A stretch of 64,000 bases of DNA from Streptomyces venezuelae (GCF_008642375.1 NZ_CP029194.1:7558501-7622500), one strand, 5' to 3'. Positions 44,127-52,532 are shown, numbered from the stretch's first letter. Notes: generated by a model from the sequence alone, not told the origin. Translations and numbers: made by a program.

Positions 44127-44224
44127 GCTTGGCTCCTGCGTTGACTGGCTGCCGGCCAATATACTCAGCGCATCCCGTCGGCGGGCCCCTGTGGCAGGCC
44201 GGCGGGCAGGCCGTCTGTTCTGGG

Positions 44225-44259
44225 CGACACGGGGGATCGTCCAGGACGGGCGGCCTCAT
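44225..44259. other. attL direct repeat
   Basis: This copy matches 53657-53691 with two differences. The identical core is 23 bp (44225-44247), then GGCGGC and TCAT match again. It lies 16 bp before the integrase stop, the usual place for an att site. Confidence 0.85.
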
Positions 44260-44274
44260 GCTGTCTACCTGCAC

Positions 44275-45456
44275 CTATGCCTCCGAACCGTGGTCAGGGT
44301 GCACAACGGGTTCATGATCCTGCCCAAAGCTGCCTTGGATCGCGGCCCTCACGGTGTCATCGGCGGTGCCGTGGAAGTAGTGGGCGTACGTGTCCAGGGT
44401 CATGGCCGCCGAGGTGTGGCCCAAGATCTTCTGTACCGCCTTCACGTCCGCCCCGGAGCCGATGAGCACGGATGCGAAGTGGTGTCGCAGGTCATGGAAC
44501 CTCGCCGTCACGCCAGCGCCCTTGACTGCCTTGGCCCACATGCCCTCGACACGGCGGCCGAGGGTGAACAACAGATGCGGGGCCGATGACGACTCCGCAC
44601 CCTCCACAAAGGGCCGGAGCATGGTCACCAGCACATCAGCCAACGGTACGGTACGACGCGAGGACTCTGTCTTGAGGGGCCCCAACTCGCCCTGTTTCAA
44701 AAGCCATTGCTGCCGGACATGCAACAGTTTGCGTTCAAGGTCGACATCCTGAGCGGTGAGCCCGAGCACTTCCCCCAGTCGCAGACCGGTACCGGCCGCG
44801 AGCATCACCACGGGGCGCAGTTCATCGGGTGCGGTCTTGATGAGCAGAGAAACCTCATGGCTCGACAGCACCCTGTCTATAGGCTTGTGCTTGCCGCCGT
44901 TGGCTTTCACAGGGGAAGAAGGGTCACGGTTTATCAGGCCGTCCTCAATGGCCTTTTGGAGCACGGAATGCAGGTAACCGAGTGCGGTATGCCGGCTGGC
45001 CGGTGACAGTTTGGCCATGTGATCACTTGCGAGCCATGCCCGTATCTCGTCAGTCGTGATCTTCCCTACGGGGCGGTGCTGGAAAAAGGGATCGATGTAC
45101 AGCCGGAAGACGCCGTCAACCTTCAACGCGGAATTCGGCCGGTAGATCCTCTGTGCTCTCCACTGAGCGGCCACCACGTTGAAAAGAGTGTTACCAGCCT
45201 TAGGGTCCACGTAGGTTCCCCTACCGAGTTCTATGGCTATTTCAGCCGCTCGCTTCTCGGCGTCGGGCTTCCTGTCGAAGGACTCCGCCCGTTGCCTTCC
45301 CATGGTGTCGCGGTAGCGCACCTTCCAGCGCTTGCCGACCCCGTGTCGTTGCGTCGCGTAGAGGGCGTGACCCTTGGCCCTGTGGCCGCACGGCCTGTCG
45401 TCAGGGCTTGCCGGAGTGTCCCGGTGCCATGCGTCCCATACCTGCACTGTGCTCAT
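44275..45456 (-). CDS. int: Tyrosine site-specific integrase
   Basis: A 393-residue phage-type integrase. Catalytic residues are visible: Arg226 (GTGLRLGE), Lys262 (LKTESSRR), His321 and Arg324 (HDLRHH), His347 (LGHTS) and Tyr357 (TLDTYAHY). The N-terminal half has an AP2-like arm-binding region (YRDTMGRQRAESFDRK) and a SAM-like core-binding domain. The gene ends 15 bp from attL and shares an operon with the excisionase gene upstream. Confidence 0.95.
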   Translation of the reverse strand: MSTVQVWDAWHRDTPASPDDRPCGHRAKGHALYATQRHGVGKRWKVRYRDTMGRQRAESFDRKPDAEKRAAEIAIELGRGTYVDPKAGNTLFNVVAAQWRAQRIYRPNSALKVDGVFRLYIDPFFQHRPVGKITTDEIRAWLASDHMAKLSPASRHTALGYLHSVLQKAIEDGLINRDPSSPVKANGGKHKPIDRVLSSHEVSLLIKTAPDELRPVVMLAAGTGLRLGEVLGLTAQDVDLERKLLHVRQQWLLKQGELGPLKTESSRRTVPLADVLVTMLRPFVEGAESSSAPHLLFTLGRRVEGMWAKAVKGAGVTARFHDLRHHFASVLIGSGADVKAVQKILGHTSAAMTLDTYAHYFHGTADDTVRAAIQGSFGQDHEPVVHPDHGSEA

Positions 45457-45495
45457 GATCCTTTTGCTCCAATTCCCCCTCCCTGTAGTTCAATT

Positions 45496-45705
45496 CTACT
45501 TTTTATCGATGCTTGAAGACAGCCAGGATTCAAGGTCTTTTAGTCGGTAGCGGATGCACTTACCGGCCTTGACGAAAGGTGGACCCTCGCGCCGATAGCG
45601 CCAGTTAGCGAGTGTTCCTGTGGAGACTGATAGGTATTCGGCGGCTTGCGTGGTGGTGAGTAGTGACGGGTTACCTTGTGAGGTCCATAGGGCGGATTCC
45701 GGCAT
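45496..45705 (-). CDS. xis: Excisionase-type HTH protein
   Basis: A 69-residue protein of the excisionase/MerR-like HTH class: LTTTQAAEYLSVSTGTLANW followed by RREGPPFVKAGKCIRYRLKD. It is 39 bp upstream of the integrase gene in the same orientation and probably directs excision. ATG 45705 has GGAGATC upstream. Confidence 0.88.
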   Translation of the reverse strand: MPESALWTSQGNPSLLTTTQAAEYLSVSTGTLANWRYRREGPPFVKAGKCIRYRLKDLESWLSSSIDKK

Positions 45706-46188
45706 GGATGATCTCCGGTGACGTGCGGTGAACTTCCCCCTGTCTGAACATTACGGCTGACGGCGTGTGCTGAAACCGGGTTGGGCGTTCCCGTTTCGAT
45801 CACTCGCCGATGGCTACGCCGGGGCAGCAATCAGGTGCAATGCGTAAGTTGAAATCGAATCAAAGGTCAACCCGCCACTCGTCCTGGCGAAGTAGCGCGC
45901 GAGGGGTCATGCTTAGTAAATTGCGTGGGGATATCCAACTTTGATCATGGAATCTCAAGATCGCGGGCAAGGATTCTCGCCATATCGAGCCCATCCGTGA
46001 GTTCCTGAGCGCAAGGAAAGAACCCTCCCGCATCGGCGACGGGAGGGTGTTGACCTGCGATTTTGTCTCAACTTTTGTGTCACCACGTGAGATGGATCGG
46101 GCCTGCCAGTAGTCCGAGGTACCTATGGGGAGGCTGTGGTGGCTGGCACACTGGCCCGGTTGGTCAGGAGGGGGAGAGGAGTCGAGGT
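45706..46188. promoter_or_regulatory. Divergent control region of the mobile element
   Basis: A gene-free 483 bp between the excisionase gene (minus) and a small gene (plus). It holds a candidate minus-strand promoter for xis-int, CTGAAA-type -35 (45770-45775 on plus) and ACATTA-type -10 (45748-45753), 16 bp apart. A hairpin lies at 46022-46048. Confidence 0.45.
46022..46048. terminator. Hairpin in the element control region
   Basis: Perfect 9-bp arms ACCCTCCCG and CGGGAGGGT around a 9-base loop. It could end transcription entering from either side. Confidence 0.6.
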
Positions 46189-46395
46189 ATGAGCGGGAGC
46201 CAGTCCTACTGGGTAGCGGAGCAGGGTGACGTGGTGCACCGGTCCGGAGAGTGTCCGGGGTTGGTGTCTGGGCAGCAGGGCAACGAGGCGCAGGGCATCG
46301 CGTCCCAGGATGTGATCGAGTTCAGTTCGGAGGCCGAGGCCATCGAGCGGGCCGCCGGGCACCGCATGTGCAGACACCCGAAGTGCGCGCTGTGA
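46189..46395 (+). CDS. Small hypothetical protein
   Basis: A 68-residue protein, SQSYWVAEQGDVVHRSGECP at the start and a C-terminal CRHPKCAL with paired cysteines. The pattern resembles small zinc-binding proteins that read as tags or substrates in Streptomyces elements, but I do not know the family. It has AGGAG 8 bp upstream and overlaps the next gene by 4 bp (GTGA). Confidence 0.65.
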   Translation: MSGSQSYWVAEQGDVVHRSGECPGLVSGQQGNEAQGIASQDVIEFSSEAEAIERAAGHRMCRHPKCAL

Positions 46396-46814
46396 GCATA
46401 CGATCCGCGACCCAGCGGACCGTGAGCGTTGCGAAGAAGGTCTGGCACGGATTCGGCATGGTCTGTGCCGGACTGTTTGTGCTTGTGTTCCCGGCGCTCA
46501 TGATCTTCGGGATCATCGATGGGATCAAGCGTGACGAACAGGAGGAGCGCGAGAGACAGGCCAGACTGGCGTCGGTGCCGTCAGCGGCGCCTACCACACG
46601 TACACCGATCGACTGGAGCTACGAGGGGGCCGTTTGTGCAGACGGCACGCTGTCCTTCTCCATCGGCAAGCAGGGTGCGTGCAGCCATCACGGGGGAGTG
46701 GCTGGGAGGTGGAGCGCGGCAGATGGCACGCAGGTCATCTGTCGCAATTCCCCGCCCCGCACTCAAGAGCAGGTTGATCGACAGATGGCAAGGTTTGGTC
46801 GCATCGTCTGCTAG
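46392..46814 (+). CDS. Membrane-anchored DUF3761-like protein
   Basis: A 140-residue protein with one N-terminal transmembrane helix (about residues 20-44) and a C-terminal domain whose segment VCADGTLSFSIGKQGACSHH fits DUF3761-like proteins. Two or three cysteines may form disulfides outside the cell. Function unknown. It is coupled to the preceding small gene and overlaps the convergent small gene by 4 bp. Confidence 0.7.
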   Translation: MSIRSATQRTVSVAKKVWHGFGMVCAGLFVLVFPALMIFGIIDGIKRDEQEERERQARLASVPSAAPTTRTPIDWSYEGAVCADGTLSFSIGKQGACSHHGGVAGRWSAADGTQVICRNSPPRTQEQVDRQMARFGRIVC

Positions 46815-46990
46815 TGGTGGTGGCAGGAGCACTGGCACTTACGGGCGAGCAGGATCGAGCCGTCGGAGTGCGGCAGGGGTACGTCCTCGGTCTGTCGGCA
46901 CCACGCGTGAACGTCCTCGTACCCCTGCCGCTGTCCTAGCCGGCACTCAACTGACAGGACCCGCGTCGTAGCCGCCAAGGCATGCGTCAC
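46811..46990 (-). CDS. Small hypothetical protein
   Basis: A 59-residue protein ending in CQCSCHHH, a likely metal-binding tail. GTG 46990 overlaps the stop of the upstream small gene by 4 bp, so both are translated together. Not recognised otherwise. Confidence 0.6.
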   Translation of the reverse strand: MTHALAATTRVLSVECRLGQRQGYEDVHAWCRQTEDVPLPHSDGSILLARKCQCSCHHH

Positions 46991-47169
46991 AGGTTCGGGC
47001 AGCGAAGGTGTTCGTACTCCACAAGGGGGCCGGTCCCCTCGACTCGCCCGATGATCCGGATACGGCGTGCGGGCTCCAACTGCTTGATCCCCTGCTTGCA
47101 CCGGGTGCACGTGTGGCCGCTCGGTACGTAGGTGGAGTACTCGGGAACTCTCGTCTCGCTGCCAGCCAT
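46987..47169 (-). CDS. Small zinc-ribbon-like protein
   Basis: A 60-residue protein with CTRCKQGI and a C-terminal HLRCPN that could hold one zinc ion. ATG 47169 follows GGGAGG. It is divergent from the XRE regulator, a common arrangement for small proteins in Streptomyces, and is coupled to the next gene. Function unknown. Confidence 0.65.
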   Translation of the reverse strand: MAGSETRVPEYSTYVPSGHTCTRCKQGIKQLEPARRIRIIGRVEGTGPLVEYEHLRCPNL

Positions 47170-47305
47170 GTGCCGTCTGCCTCCCACACCGTTCGCTTGA
47201 GGCTTTGAGCGTGGTCTAGCGCGAGCGTCGGAGGTAGAGGCATCCGTAGGGGCAAGTTCCACACAGTCAACTGCCATTGACCCTTCCGCGCCTTGTCGTG
47301 GGGGC

Positions 47306-48439
47306 ATGATGGGTTCCATGTCGATCGGGGCTTTGATCAAGGATCTGCGTACGGCACGAGGCTGGAGCCAGGGGCGGTTAGCGTCGGAGATCAACGACGC
47401 CTTCGACACGAACCTTGATCGGGAGTACGTGAGCCGCTGGGAGCGTTCGAAGGTGACGCCAGGGGCGTTCTACCTGCGCTGTCTGGCCGCTGTGCTCGAT
47501 GTTCCCCTAGCCGTGCTTGAGGACGATGTGAAGCGCCGTACGTTTCTGACTGATGCCGCCGGGGCCGTCATAGCCCCTGTAGTCGCCTCCGACCTCCTGT
47601 CGGCAGGGTTCGCCGCACGGCTTGCCGGCGGTCCGGCTGTGGATGCCTGGGAGGCCAAGCTGGCCACGTACGGCACCGACTACATGTCCATGGGCGCCGC
47701 TGACATTCAGCGCCGTGTGTCGGGTGAACTCGTGGTGGTTCAGCAACAGTTGGATGACCCACGCTTGTGGTCGGTCGCGTCACGGCTGATGACCCTGTAC
47801 GCGAAGACGTTCCCGGGGGCGGACGGATCCAAGGCCGTGCACTGGTACCGGATGGCCGCGCAGGCGGCGGACGAGTCCAGGGACACGGATGCGCGGGTGT
47901 GGGTGCGGGGCCGTGCCGCTATCGCTCTCGGCTACGAGGGGGCTTCCCTGGGAGTGGCTGACGTGCTCGCCGACCAGGCACTAGCCATCGGCTCCGGCAA
48001 GCCCTCCTTGGGCCTGCTGAACGCCATCTACGGCAAGGCTCACGCCGCCGCACTCCGTGGGGACCACCGGTCGGCCCGCGAGCTGGACACGATGGGCTGC
48101 CGGATCTTCGACCGAGCAGGTTCGTACGAGCAGACCAGCGACTACGCCGTGCCGTGGTGGCGGTTGAACGTGTTCCGGTCCCTCCTGCTGGCGAGGCTCG
48201 GGGATGAGCGCGGGGCCGTGGATGCTCAGGACGCCGCGCGGGCAGAGCTACCGGCCAAGCTTCCTCGGTTCGCGACGCACCTTGAGCTTCACCGGGGCCT
48301 GATGCTTGCCCGGTCCGGTGACCCCACAGGGGGCGTGGCCTACGCCCAGGCCGCCATGGACGCGCTACCTCCCGAGAAGCACAGCTTGACGTTGCGCATG
48401 CTGATGAGCGAGGTAGCCATGCCGACCACCGTTGCGTGA
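47306..48439 (+). CDS. XRE-family regulator with helical C-terminal domain, contains TTA codon
   Basis: A 377-residue protein with an N-terminal Cro/CI HTH (LIKDLRTARGWSQGRLASEI, residues about 10-65) and a long Ala-rich helical domain resembling TPR-containing Streptomyces regulators. Codon 25 (47378-47380) is TTA, so translation should need bldA tRNA. This ties the regulator to the developmental stage. It may be the repressor or switch of the element. ATG 47306 is given as start; ATG 47309 and ATG 47318 are possible. Confidence 0.75.
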   Translation: MMGSMSIGALIKDLRTARGWSQGRLASEINDAFDTNLDREYVSRWERSKVTPGAFYLRCLAAVLDVPLAVLEDDVKRRTFLTDAAGAVIAPVVASDLLSAGFAARLAGGPAVDAWEAKLATYGTDYMSMGAADIQRRVSGELVVVQQQLDDPRLWSVASRLMTLYAKTFPGADGSKAVHWYRMAAQAADESRDTDARVWVRGRAAIALGYEGASLGVADVLADQALAIGSGKPSLGLLNAIYGKAHAAALRGDHRSARELDTMGCRIFDRAGSYEQTSDYAVPWWRLNVFRSLLLARLGDERGAVDAQDAARAELPAKLPRFATHLELHRGLMLARSGDPTGGVAYAQAAMDALPPEKHSLTLRMLMSEVAMPTTVA

Positions 48440-48545
48440 GTCGGCCTCTAGCCGGTCGGCCGCAGTTCCGTCCGATCGAGCAGTGTCAGACGTGCCCGTT
48501 AGGGTGCCCTGCGACGGTGTCGTCCGGTGTTGGAGGAAGCGAAGC

Positions 48546-49190
48546 ATGGCAAGACGGATGCGTGATGAGGCGTTCCGAGTGAAGCAGGAGCAGGGGCGTT
48601 ACGCCCCTCATGTCCGTCCGGTCAATGAGATGGTCGACGCCTTGCGTGACCAGGAGGGGCGTGGCTGGCTGCCGCATGTGGCGCCCTGGCACGGAGGGGC
48701 GGAGGCCCGTGTCCTGTCCGTTCTGCGGGACCCGGGTCCCAAGACGCAGGAAGGCGTCGGCTCGGGATTTCTGTGCGTGGAGAACGACGATCCGACGGCG
48801 GAACTTCAGGCACAGATCTTCGAGGAGGCCGGGATAGCGCCTCGTGACATCACACCCTGGAACGCATACCCCTGGTACATCAACCGCTCCCCGAACGCAG
48901 CTGAGCTCCAGGCCGGTGCCGAGGTTCTGAAGCGGCTGCTGGGGTTGATGCCGAAGGTCGAGGTCGTGCTCCTCCAGGGCAAGGAAGCCCAGGATGTGTG
49001 GCGCCGCCTGCTCAAGTCGCACCCGGATGCCGTCCGCGACAGGACCCTGGAGGTGGTGAGCACCTACCACCCCGGTCGACAGGCCCTCTTCGTGCGGGAC
49101 CCGGAGGAACGCGCCCGCCGAGCACAGCACCGAATCGACTCCTACCGGAGAGTCGGTGACGCGCTCCGCAGGACTGACGGGGACCTGTAG
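48546..49190 (+). CDS. Uracil-DNA glycosylase superfamily protein
   Basis: A 214-residue protein with the UDG fold: VLRDPGPKTQEG near residue 60, a middle DITPWNAYPWYINRSP and C-terminal STYHPGRQALF. These correspond to the active-site loops of UDG families 4-6, with weak identity to the chromosomal Ung. It could repair uracil in element DNA or process another base. ATG 48546 has GGAGGA 8 bp upstream; the gene is followed by two hairpins. Confidence 0.7.
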   Translation: MARRMRDEAFRVKQEQGRYAPHVRPVNEMVDALRDQEGRGWLPHVAPWHGGAEARVLSVLRDPGPKTQEGVGSGFLCVENDDPTAELQAQIFEEAGIAPRDITPWNAYPWYINRSPNAAELQAGAEVLKRLLGLMPKVEVVLLQGKEAQDVWRRLLKSHPDAVRDRTLEVVSTYHPGRQALFVRDPEERARRAQHRIDSYRRVGDALRRTDGDL

Positions 49191-49202
49191 TTCACTTTCC
49201 GC

Positions 49203-49236
49203 GAAGGCTCGACTTGCGCTCTCAGGTCGAGCCTTC
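49203..49236 (+). terminator. Terminator after the UDG-like gene
   Basis: Perfect 11-bp arms GAAGGCTCGAC and GTCGAGCCTTC around a 12-base loop, 13 bp past the stop. Confidence 0.75.
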
Positions 49237-49402
49237 CGCCTATGCGCCGGCGAACGCACTCCGTGACCACAAGAGGACTGCCTGCTATGTCTTAGATGTG
49301 AGGTTTAGCCCGTTCCACCTCATGGGTAAGAGTCCGGCGCAACCGCACAGCGGACAGATCAATCAAGATCCAGCGGCATAACCATCGCCAGCACCTTTCC
49401 TT

Positions 49403-49472
49403 GTGCCACCCCGGCCCGTGGAGCCGGGAGCACCGATGCCCCTGTCGTTCGTACACACGCAGGGGCCTTTTT
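49403..49472 (+). ncRNA. Candidate small RNA 3' end: two hairpins and a T-run
   Basis: Hairpin 1 pairs GTGC/GCAC and CCCGGC/GCCGGG (49403-49433). Hairpin 2 pairs GCCCCTG (49438-49444) with CAGGGGC (49460-49466) and is followed by CTTTTT. No gene ends just before them, so they may finish a small RNA. The 5' end is unknown. Confidence 0.35.
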
Positions 49473-49522
49473 GTTCCCCATTTAGCGTCGCGTCCCAGGG
49501 TTGCCCGGCGCGGCACTTGCCA

Positions 49523-49695
49523 GGTTCCTGAATGGTTCCCCGGGACCCTGGAATTCTGATTACGGGAACCATTCGGCAGGCTCACGTACCGTGACATTCT
49601 GGATGGTTCCTCCTGGTTCCCTATTGGTTCCCGCCCCTCGGGGAACCAGGTTGGTCAACCTGGTTCCCACAGTTCCCCCCTAGAAGGGGGAACTG
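49523..49695. repeat. Iteron-like GGTTCC block with three palindromes
   Basis: GGTTCC occurs six times (49523, 49534, 49605, 49615, 49626, 49662) and GGAACC twice (49565, 49642) in 145 bp. Neighbouring copies are 10-11 bp apart. Perfect inverted repeats have arms at 49531-49540/49564-49573, at 49641-49653/49656-49668 (13 bp, 2-bp spacer) and at 49670-49679/49686-49695. Confidence 0.75.
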
Positions 49696-49825
49696 GGAAT
49701 CAGGTAACCCTATTCTGGCCAGGCTCCCGTGATAGGGAGCGTGCGATCCTCGGATAGGTACGCGAACGGGCATTTGCGGGAGGTTTTCCACGCCCCCGCA
49801 GGGGTTTTCATAAACTCCTTGAAAG

Positions 49826-49856
49826 TTGCATAATTCGAATAATGTGATATTATAGT
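49826..49856 (+). promoter_or_regulatory. Candidate promoter of the AT-rich operon
   Basis: TTGCAT (49826-49831) and TATTAT (49848-49853) are 16 bp apart, preceded by TGTGA. It lies 48-78 bp before the ribbon-helix-helix gene start. Confidence 0.5.
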
Positions 49857-49903
49857 CTAAGGTGGGTTGAGAATTCGAACCCCATGCAGAAAGGAATCTA
49901 ACA

Positions 49904-50086
49904 ATGGCAGTAGGAGCCCCACGACTATCACCGGGAGAGGTTACAAAGTTTGTTCGAGTAAATCTCCCTGAAAGCCTCTTGGATGAACTCAAAGAACTAT
50001 CCGAGAATGAATCCCGTAGCCTGAGCTACCTAGGCCGGGAAGCAATCAAAACGTACCTCTACATGCGACGCGCGCAGCGAATCTGA
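49904..50086 (+). CDS. Ribbon-helix-helix protein
   Basis: A 60-residue protein of CopG/Arc type: strand FVRVNLPESLLDELKELSEN then SLSYLGREAIKTYL. It probably binds the iteron block just upstream to control the operon copy number or transcription. AAAGGAA precedes ATG 49904. Confidence 0.8.
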   Translation: MAVGAPRLSPGEVTKFVRVNLPESLLDELKELSENESRSLSYLGREAIKTYLYMRRAQRI

Positions 50087-50128
50087 AAAAGACCACAGGG
50101 AGGAGATCGGCGTAAGTGGAGTGAAAGA

Positions 50129-51259
50129 TTGAAAGAGATTGTAAATGAGAACGGCTTCACAGGCGCGCAGATGGCCCTGTATGAAGCCCAGCCCGACTAC
50201 GGTTGGGAAGCGGTTGACCTAACGAGAGTCTTCGGCGGCGAACGACAGAAATTGCAGCCGACCCTGTGGACTTGCACCAATGGGGTTTCACTTGTCTATC
50301 CCGGTTTGAGTCACTCCATTTTCGGGCCGTCCGGATGCGGTAAGTCGCTACTTGTGGATGCGGTCGTCGCCCAGGCAATCCAGGATGACAAGCAAGTCCT
50401 CTATCTCGACTACGAGGATATCGCGGACAACGTGGTAGGTGACCGGCTGCATGACACCTTCGGACTCACCATTGACCAGATCGTCAGCAGCCTGGTCTAT
50501 ATGAACCCGGAGATGAAGCCAATTTCCGAGAGGGCGCGGGACCTGTTCGAGAGCCTTGCGTGGCGCGGCGGGTTTGACCTGGTAGTCATCGATGGGGTTA
50601 ACACGGCTATCTCGTCATGGGGCGGTCTCAACTCCAACTCGACCGATGACGTCACCCTGTGGGACTTGGAGGTTGTCCGGCCATTCACAAGGGCCGGCTG
50701 CGCCGTACTCATGGTCGACCACATCGGGAAGGACACCGCATCGGGTTTTGCCATCGGTTCTCAGGCCAAGAGAGCCGTACTCACCGGATGTGCCTTTCAG
50801 GCCAAGAACGTCCGCCCGTTCGGCAAGGGCCGTAAGGGAATCCTGGATATCACTCTGGCCGACAAGGACCGTGGCGGAGAGGTGCAGCGCCACGCGGACG
50901 AACGAACTCGTCTTGTCTGCCGGTTCACACTTGACGACACCAACCCCGAGGCCGACCCCCTGTGGTCTCTGGAGAATTTCTCAGACCGTGACGAAATCCC
51001 CTTCCATGTACCGTCAGACACGGCAGAGGAGAAAAGGGCCGCTGTGTTGGAGTTCGTCCAGAACAACCCCGGATGCAATTCAAACAGCATCAGCAATGGA
51101 GTCGTGGGCAAGCGAGCCCTTATCGGCAAGGTGCTCCATGAACTGGTAGCGGACGGGAAGATCACTCGGGAGATGCGCCCAAGCCGCTCGGGAAGAATTC
51201 AGTACGCCCACTTCGTGGATGAACTGATTCTGAAACCGATCACAGAAGAGGAAGAGTAG
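50129..51259 (+). CDS. RecA-like ATPase with C-terminal winged-helix domain
   Basis: A 376-residue ATPase. Walker A is GPSGCGKS (66-73), Walker B is FDLVVIDGVN (near 150), and MVDHIGKD follows as in RepA/DnaB-like hexameric helicases and related replication ATPases. The C-terminus (about 305-360) looks like a winged helix, so it may bind the replication origin. TTG 50129 has GGAG 7 bp upstream. It is the largest protein of the operon and the best candidate for replication initiation or helicase loading. Confidence 0.75.
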   Translation: MKEIVNENGFTGAQMALYEAQPDYGWEAVDLTRVFGGERQKLQPTLWTCTNGVSLVYPGLSHSIFGPSGCGKSLLVDAVVAQAIQDDKQVLYLDYEDIADNVVGDRLHDTFGLTIDQIVSSLVYMNPEMKPISERARDLFESLAWRGGFDLVVIDGVNTAISSWGGLNSNSTDDVTLWDLEVVRPFTRAGCAVLMVDHIGKDTASGFAIGSQAKRAVLTGCAFQAKNVRPFGKGRKGILDITLADKDRGGEVQRHADERTRLVCRFTLDDTNPEADPLWSLENFSDRDEIPFHVPSDTAEEKRAAVLEFVQNNPGCNSNSISNGVVGKRALIGKVLHELVADGKITREMRPSRSGRIQYAHFVDELILKPITEEEE

Positions 51260-51312
51260 GCGTTAGGCTTAGCTCGAAGCATAAGAGGGCAGGATTGAGA
51301 TAATGATTCGCG

Positions 51313-51504
51313 ATGGCACTATATACAGCAGGAAAGTTCCTGGAAGAACTCAACGAGAAAATCAGCGACGTATGTCCTGACCACACCTGTAAGCACAAAG
51401 AATGCCGAGAGTGGGAAAAGGGAATGGAAACCTACCGAAAGATCGCACACGCGAAAGTTTGTAACTGTGAGGATTGTGTATGGACGGGAGTGACCGCTAT
51501 CTAG
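51313..51504 (+). CDS. Small Cys-rich protein
   Basis: A 63-residue protein with CPDHTCKHKEC and CNCEDC that suggests two metal sites. Start is uncertain, since no strong ribosome site lies near ATG 51313. It overlaps the next gene by 25 bp. Confidence 0.55.
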   Translation: MALYTAGKFLEELNEKISDVCPDHTCKHKECREWEKGMETYRKIAHAKVCNCEDCVWTGVTAI

Positions 51505-51779
51505 CGGGCTGTGCCATCTGTCGAAAAGGGCGCAAGATTAGAAGTTTTTACTCAGAGCCTTCCCGTAATAAGGAGTACACAGAGGTGCATTTCTACGAAT
51601 GCCCAGACTGTGGTGTCCCGTTCCGTAAGTTTTGGTCCACAGATCACGTCGAGAGGGCTCAAGCGGCCCTTGATGATGCCCACTTGCCGGCTCGGTTCCG
51701 CCGAGCTCGCGATCCCTACGAAACTAAATTCGGAGAGAAGAAGAGGATAAATGAAAAGAGAGAAGAAGCCGGACCCTAA
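51480..51779 (+). CDS. Small zinc-ribbon protein
   Basis: A 99-residue protein with CAICRKG and CPDCGVP, a classical zinc ribbon, and a charged C-terminus. ATG 51480 follows GAGG by 7 bp. Overlaps on both sides fit a packed phage-like operon. Function unknown. Confidence 0.65.
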   Translation: MDGSDRYLAGCAICRKGRKIRSFYSEPSRNKEYTEVHFYECPDCGVPFRKFWSTDHVERAQAALDDAHLPARFRRARDPYETKFGEKKRINEKREEAGP

Positions 51780-52053
51780 GGGGTTGAAGGACCTGGGGAC
51801 CTTCCTTGAGCCCGATGATTTCCCTGTGGAACCGGACTACTCTGACGACGACGTTACTCTTTGCCGGAATCACTTTCACAGACCTAGAACCCGCCGAAGC
51901 GTAGACGGAGGCACTGTCAAGCTCGGGACTTGGTGCCTGATCCCGGACGGGGGCGGGGGGATTCTGGAGAAGAAGGGCCCCCGCCGAGGCGGCATCGTCA
52001 AAAAGGTAAGCTACTTTCCCGCGACCGGGGAAACCCTCCGAGAGGAATACTAA
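51751..52053 (+). CDS. Hypothetical protein
   Basis: A 100-residue, charged protein with a glycine-rich middle (DGGGGILEKKGPRRGG). No family recognised. It overlaps the zinc-ribbon gene by 29 bp and has a purine-rich ribosome site. Confidence 0.55.
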   Translation: MKREKKPDPKGLKDLGTFLEPDDFPVEPDYSDDDVTLCRNHFHRPRTRRSVDGGTVKLGTWCLIPDGGGGILEKKGPRRGGIVKKVSYFPATGETLREEY

Positions 52054-52055
52054 GA

Positions 52056-52394
52056 ATGACTGAGAACAAGTACAACGATCCCGACCGAGTCGAGATCGAA
52101 CAATATTCGCTGGATTACCTCCGACGCCTAAGAGCATCAGGCCAGAACGCTGAGTTGGTTCGACTACATGAGGCCGGGCATTTCCGCCTGGCCATCGAAG
52201 AGGAACGCCAGACCAAGGCCGAGAACCGCAAGTACAGCCGCCAGAAGGGCGTACAGCAAGCGGGAAGCCAGAAGGGCCTAGCCGACAAGCTGGAAGCTGA
52301 GGAGGCCGCAAAGGTCACCGGCAAGGCCGCCAAGAAGAAGCAAGCCCTGGACATGCTGCGCCGACTTGGCATCGACCCCGAAGACCTGAAATAG
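52056..52394 (+). CDS. Hypothetical charged coiled-coil-like protein
   Basis: A 112-residue protein, strongly charged, with a helix-prone Glu/Lys/Ala-rich second half (EEERQTKAENRKY, KLEAEEAAKVTGKAAKKKQ). Starts 2 bp after the previous stop. May be a DNA-binding or assembly factor; no family recognised. Confidence 0.55.
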   Translation: MTENKYNDPDRVEIEQYSLDYLRRLRASGQNAELVRLHEAGHFRLAIEEERQTKAENRKYSRQKGVQQAGSQKGLADKLEAEEAAKVTGKAAKKKQALDMLRRLGIDPEDLK

Positions 52395-52427
52395 GGAATA
52401 GTCGCTACCTGAATCATTGCACAAAAA

Positions 52428-52468
52428 AGCCACACACCGACCAGGCCAGTTAAAGGGGGTGTGTGGCT
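52428..52468. terminator. Bidirectional terminator
   Basis: Perfect 11-bp arms AGCCACACACC and GGTGTGTGGCT around a 19-base loop. A's on the left and T's on the right serve the operon and the convergent zinc gene. Confidence 0.8.
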
Positions 52469-52532
52469 TCTTCTGTGATATACGTGACGCGCCGGGAAGC
52501 CTTGTCGCGCACTTCCAATTGTACCTTATCCG

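Larger units (their letters stand above)
49191..49903. promoter_or_regulatory. Gene-free region with terminators, hairpins, iterons and a promoter
   Basis: This 713-bp stretch holds a terminator after the UDG-like gene, a hairpin pair ending in T5, the GGTTCC iteron block and an AT-rich promoter before the ribbon-helix-helix gene. GC drops sharply after it. Confidence 0.7.

Noticed and set aside
44225..44259. A tRNA gene as integration target
   Set aside because: Neither att repeat folds as a tRNA 3' end; the right copy overlaps the PAP2 stop codon instead.
49523..49695. CRISPR array
   Set aside because: The GGTTCC repeats are 6 bp with 10-11 bp steps, far shorter than CRISPR repeats and spacers, and no cas gene is present.
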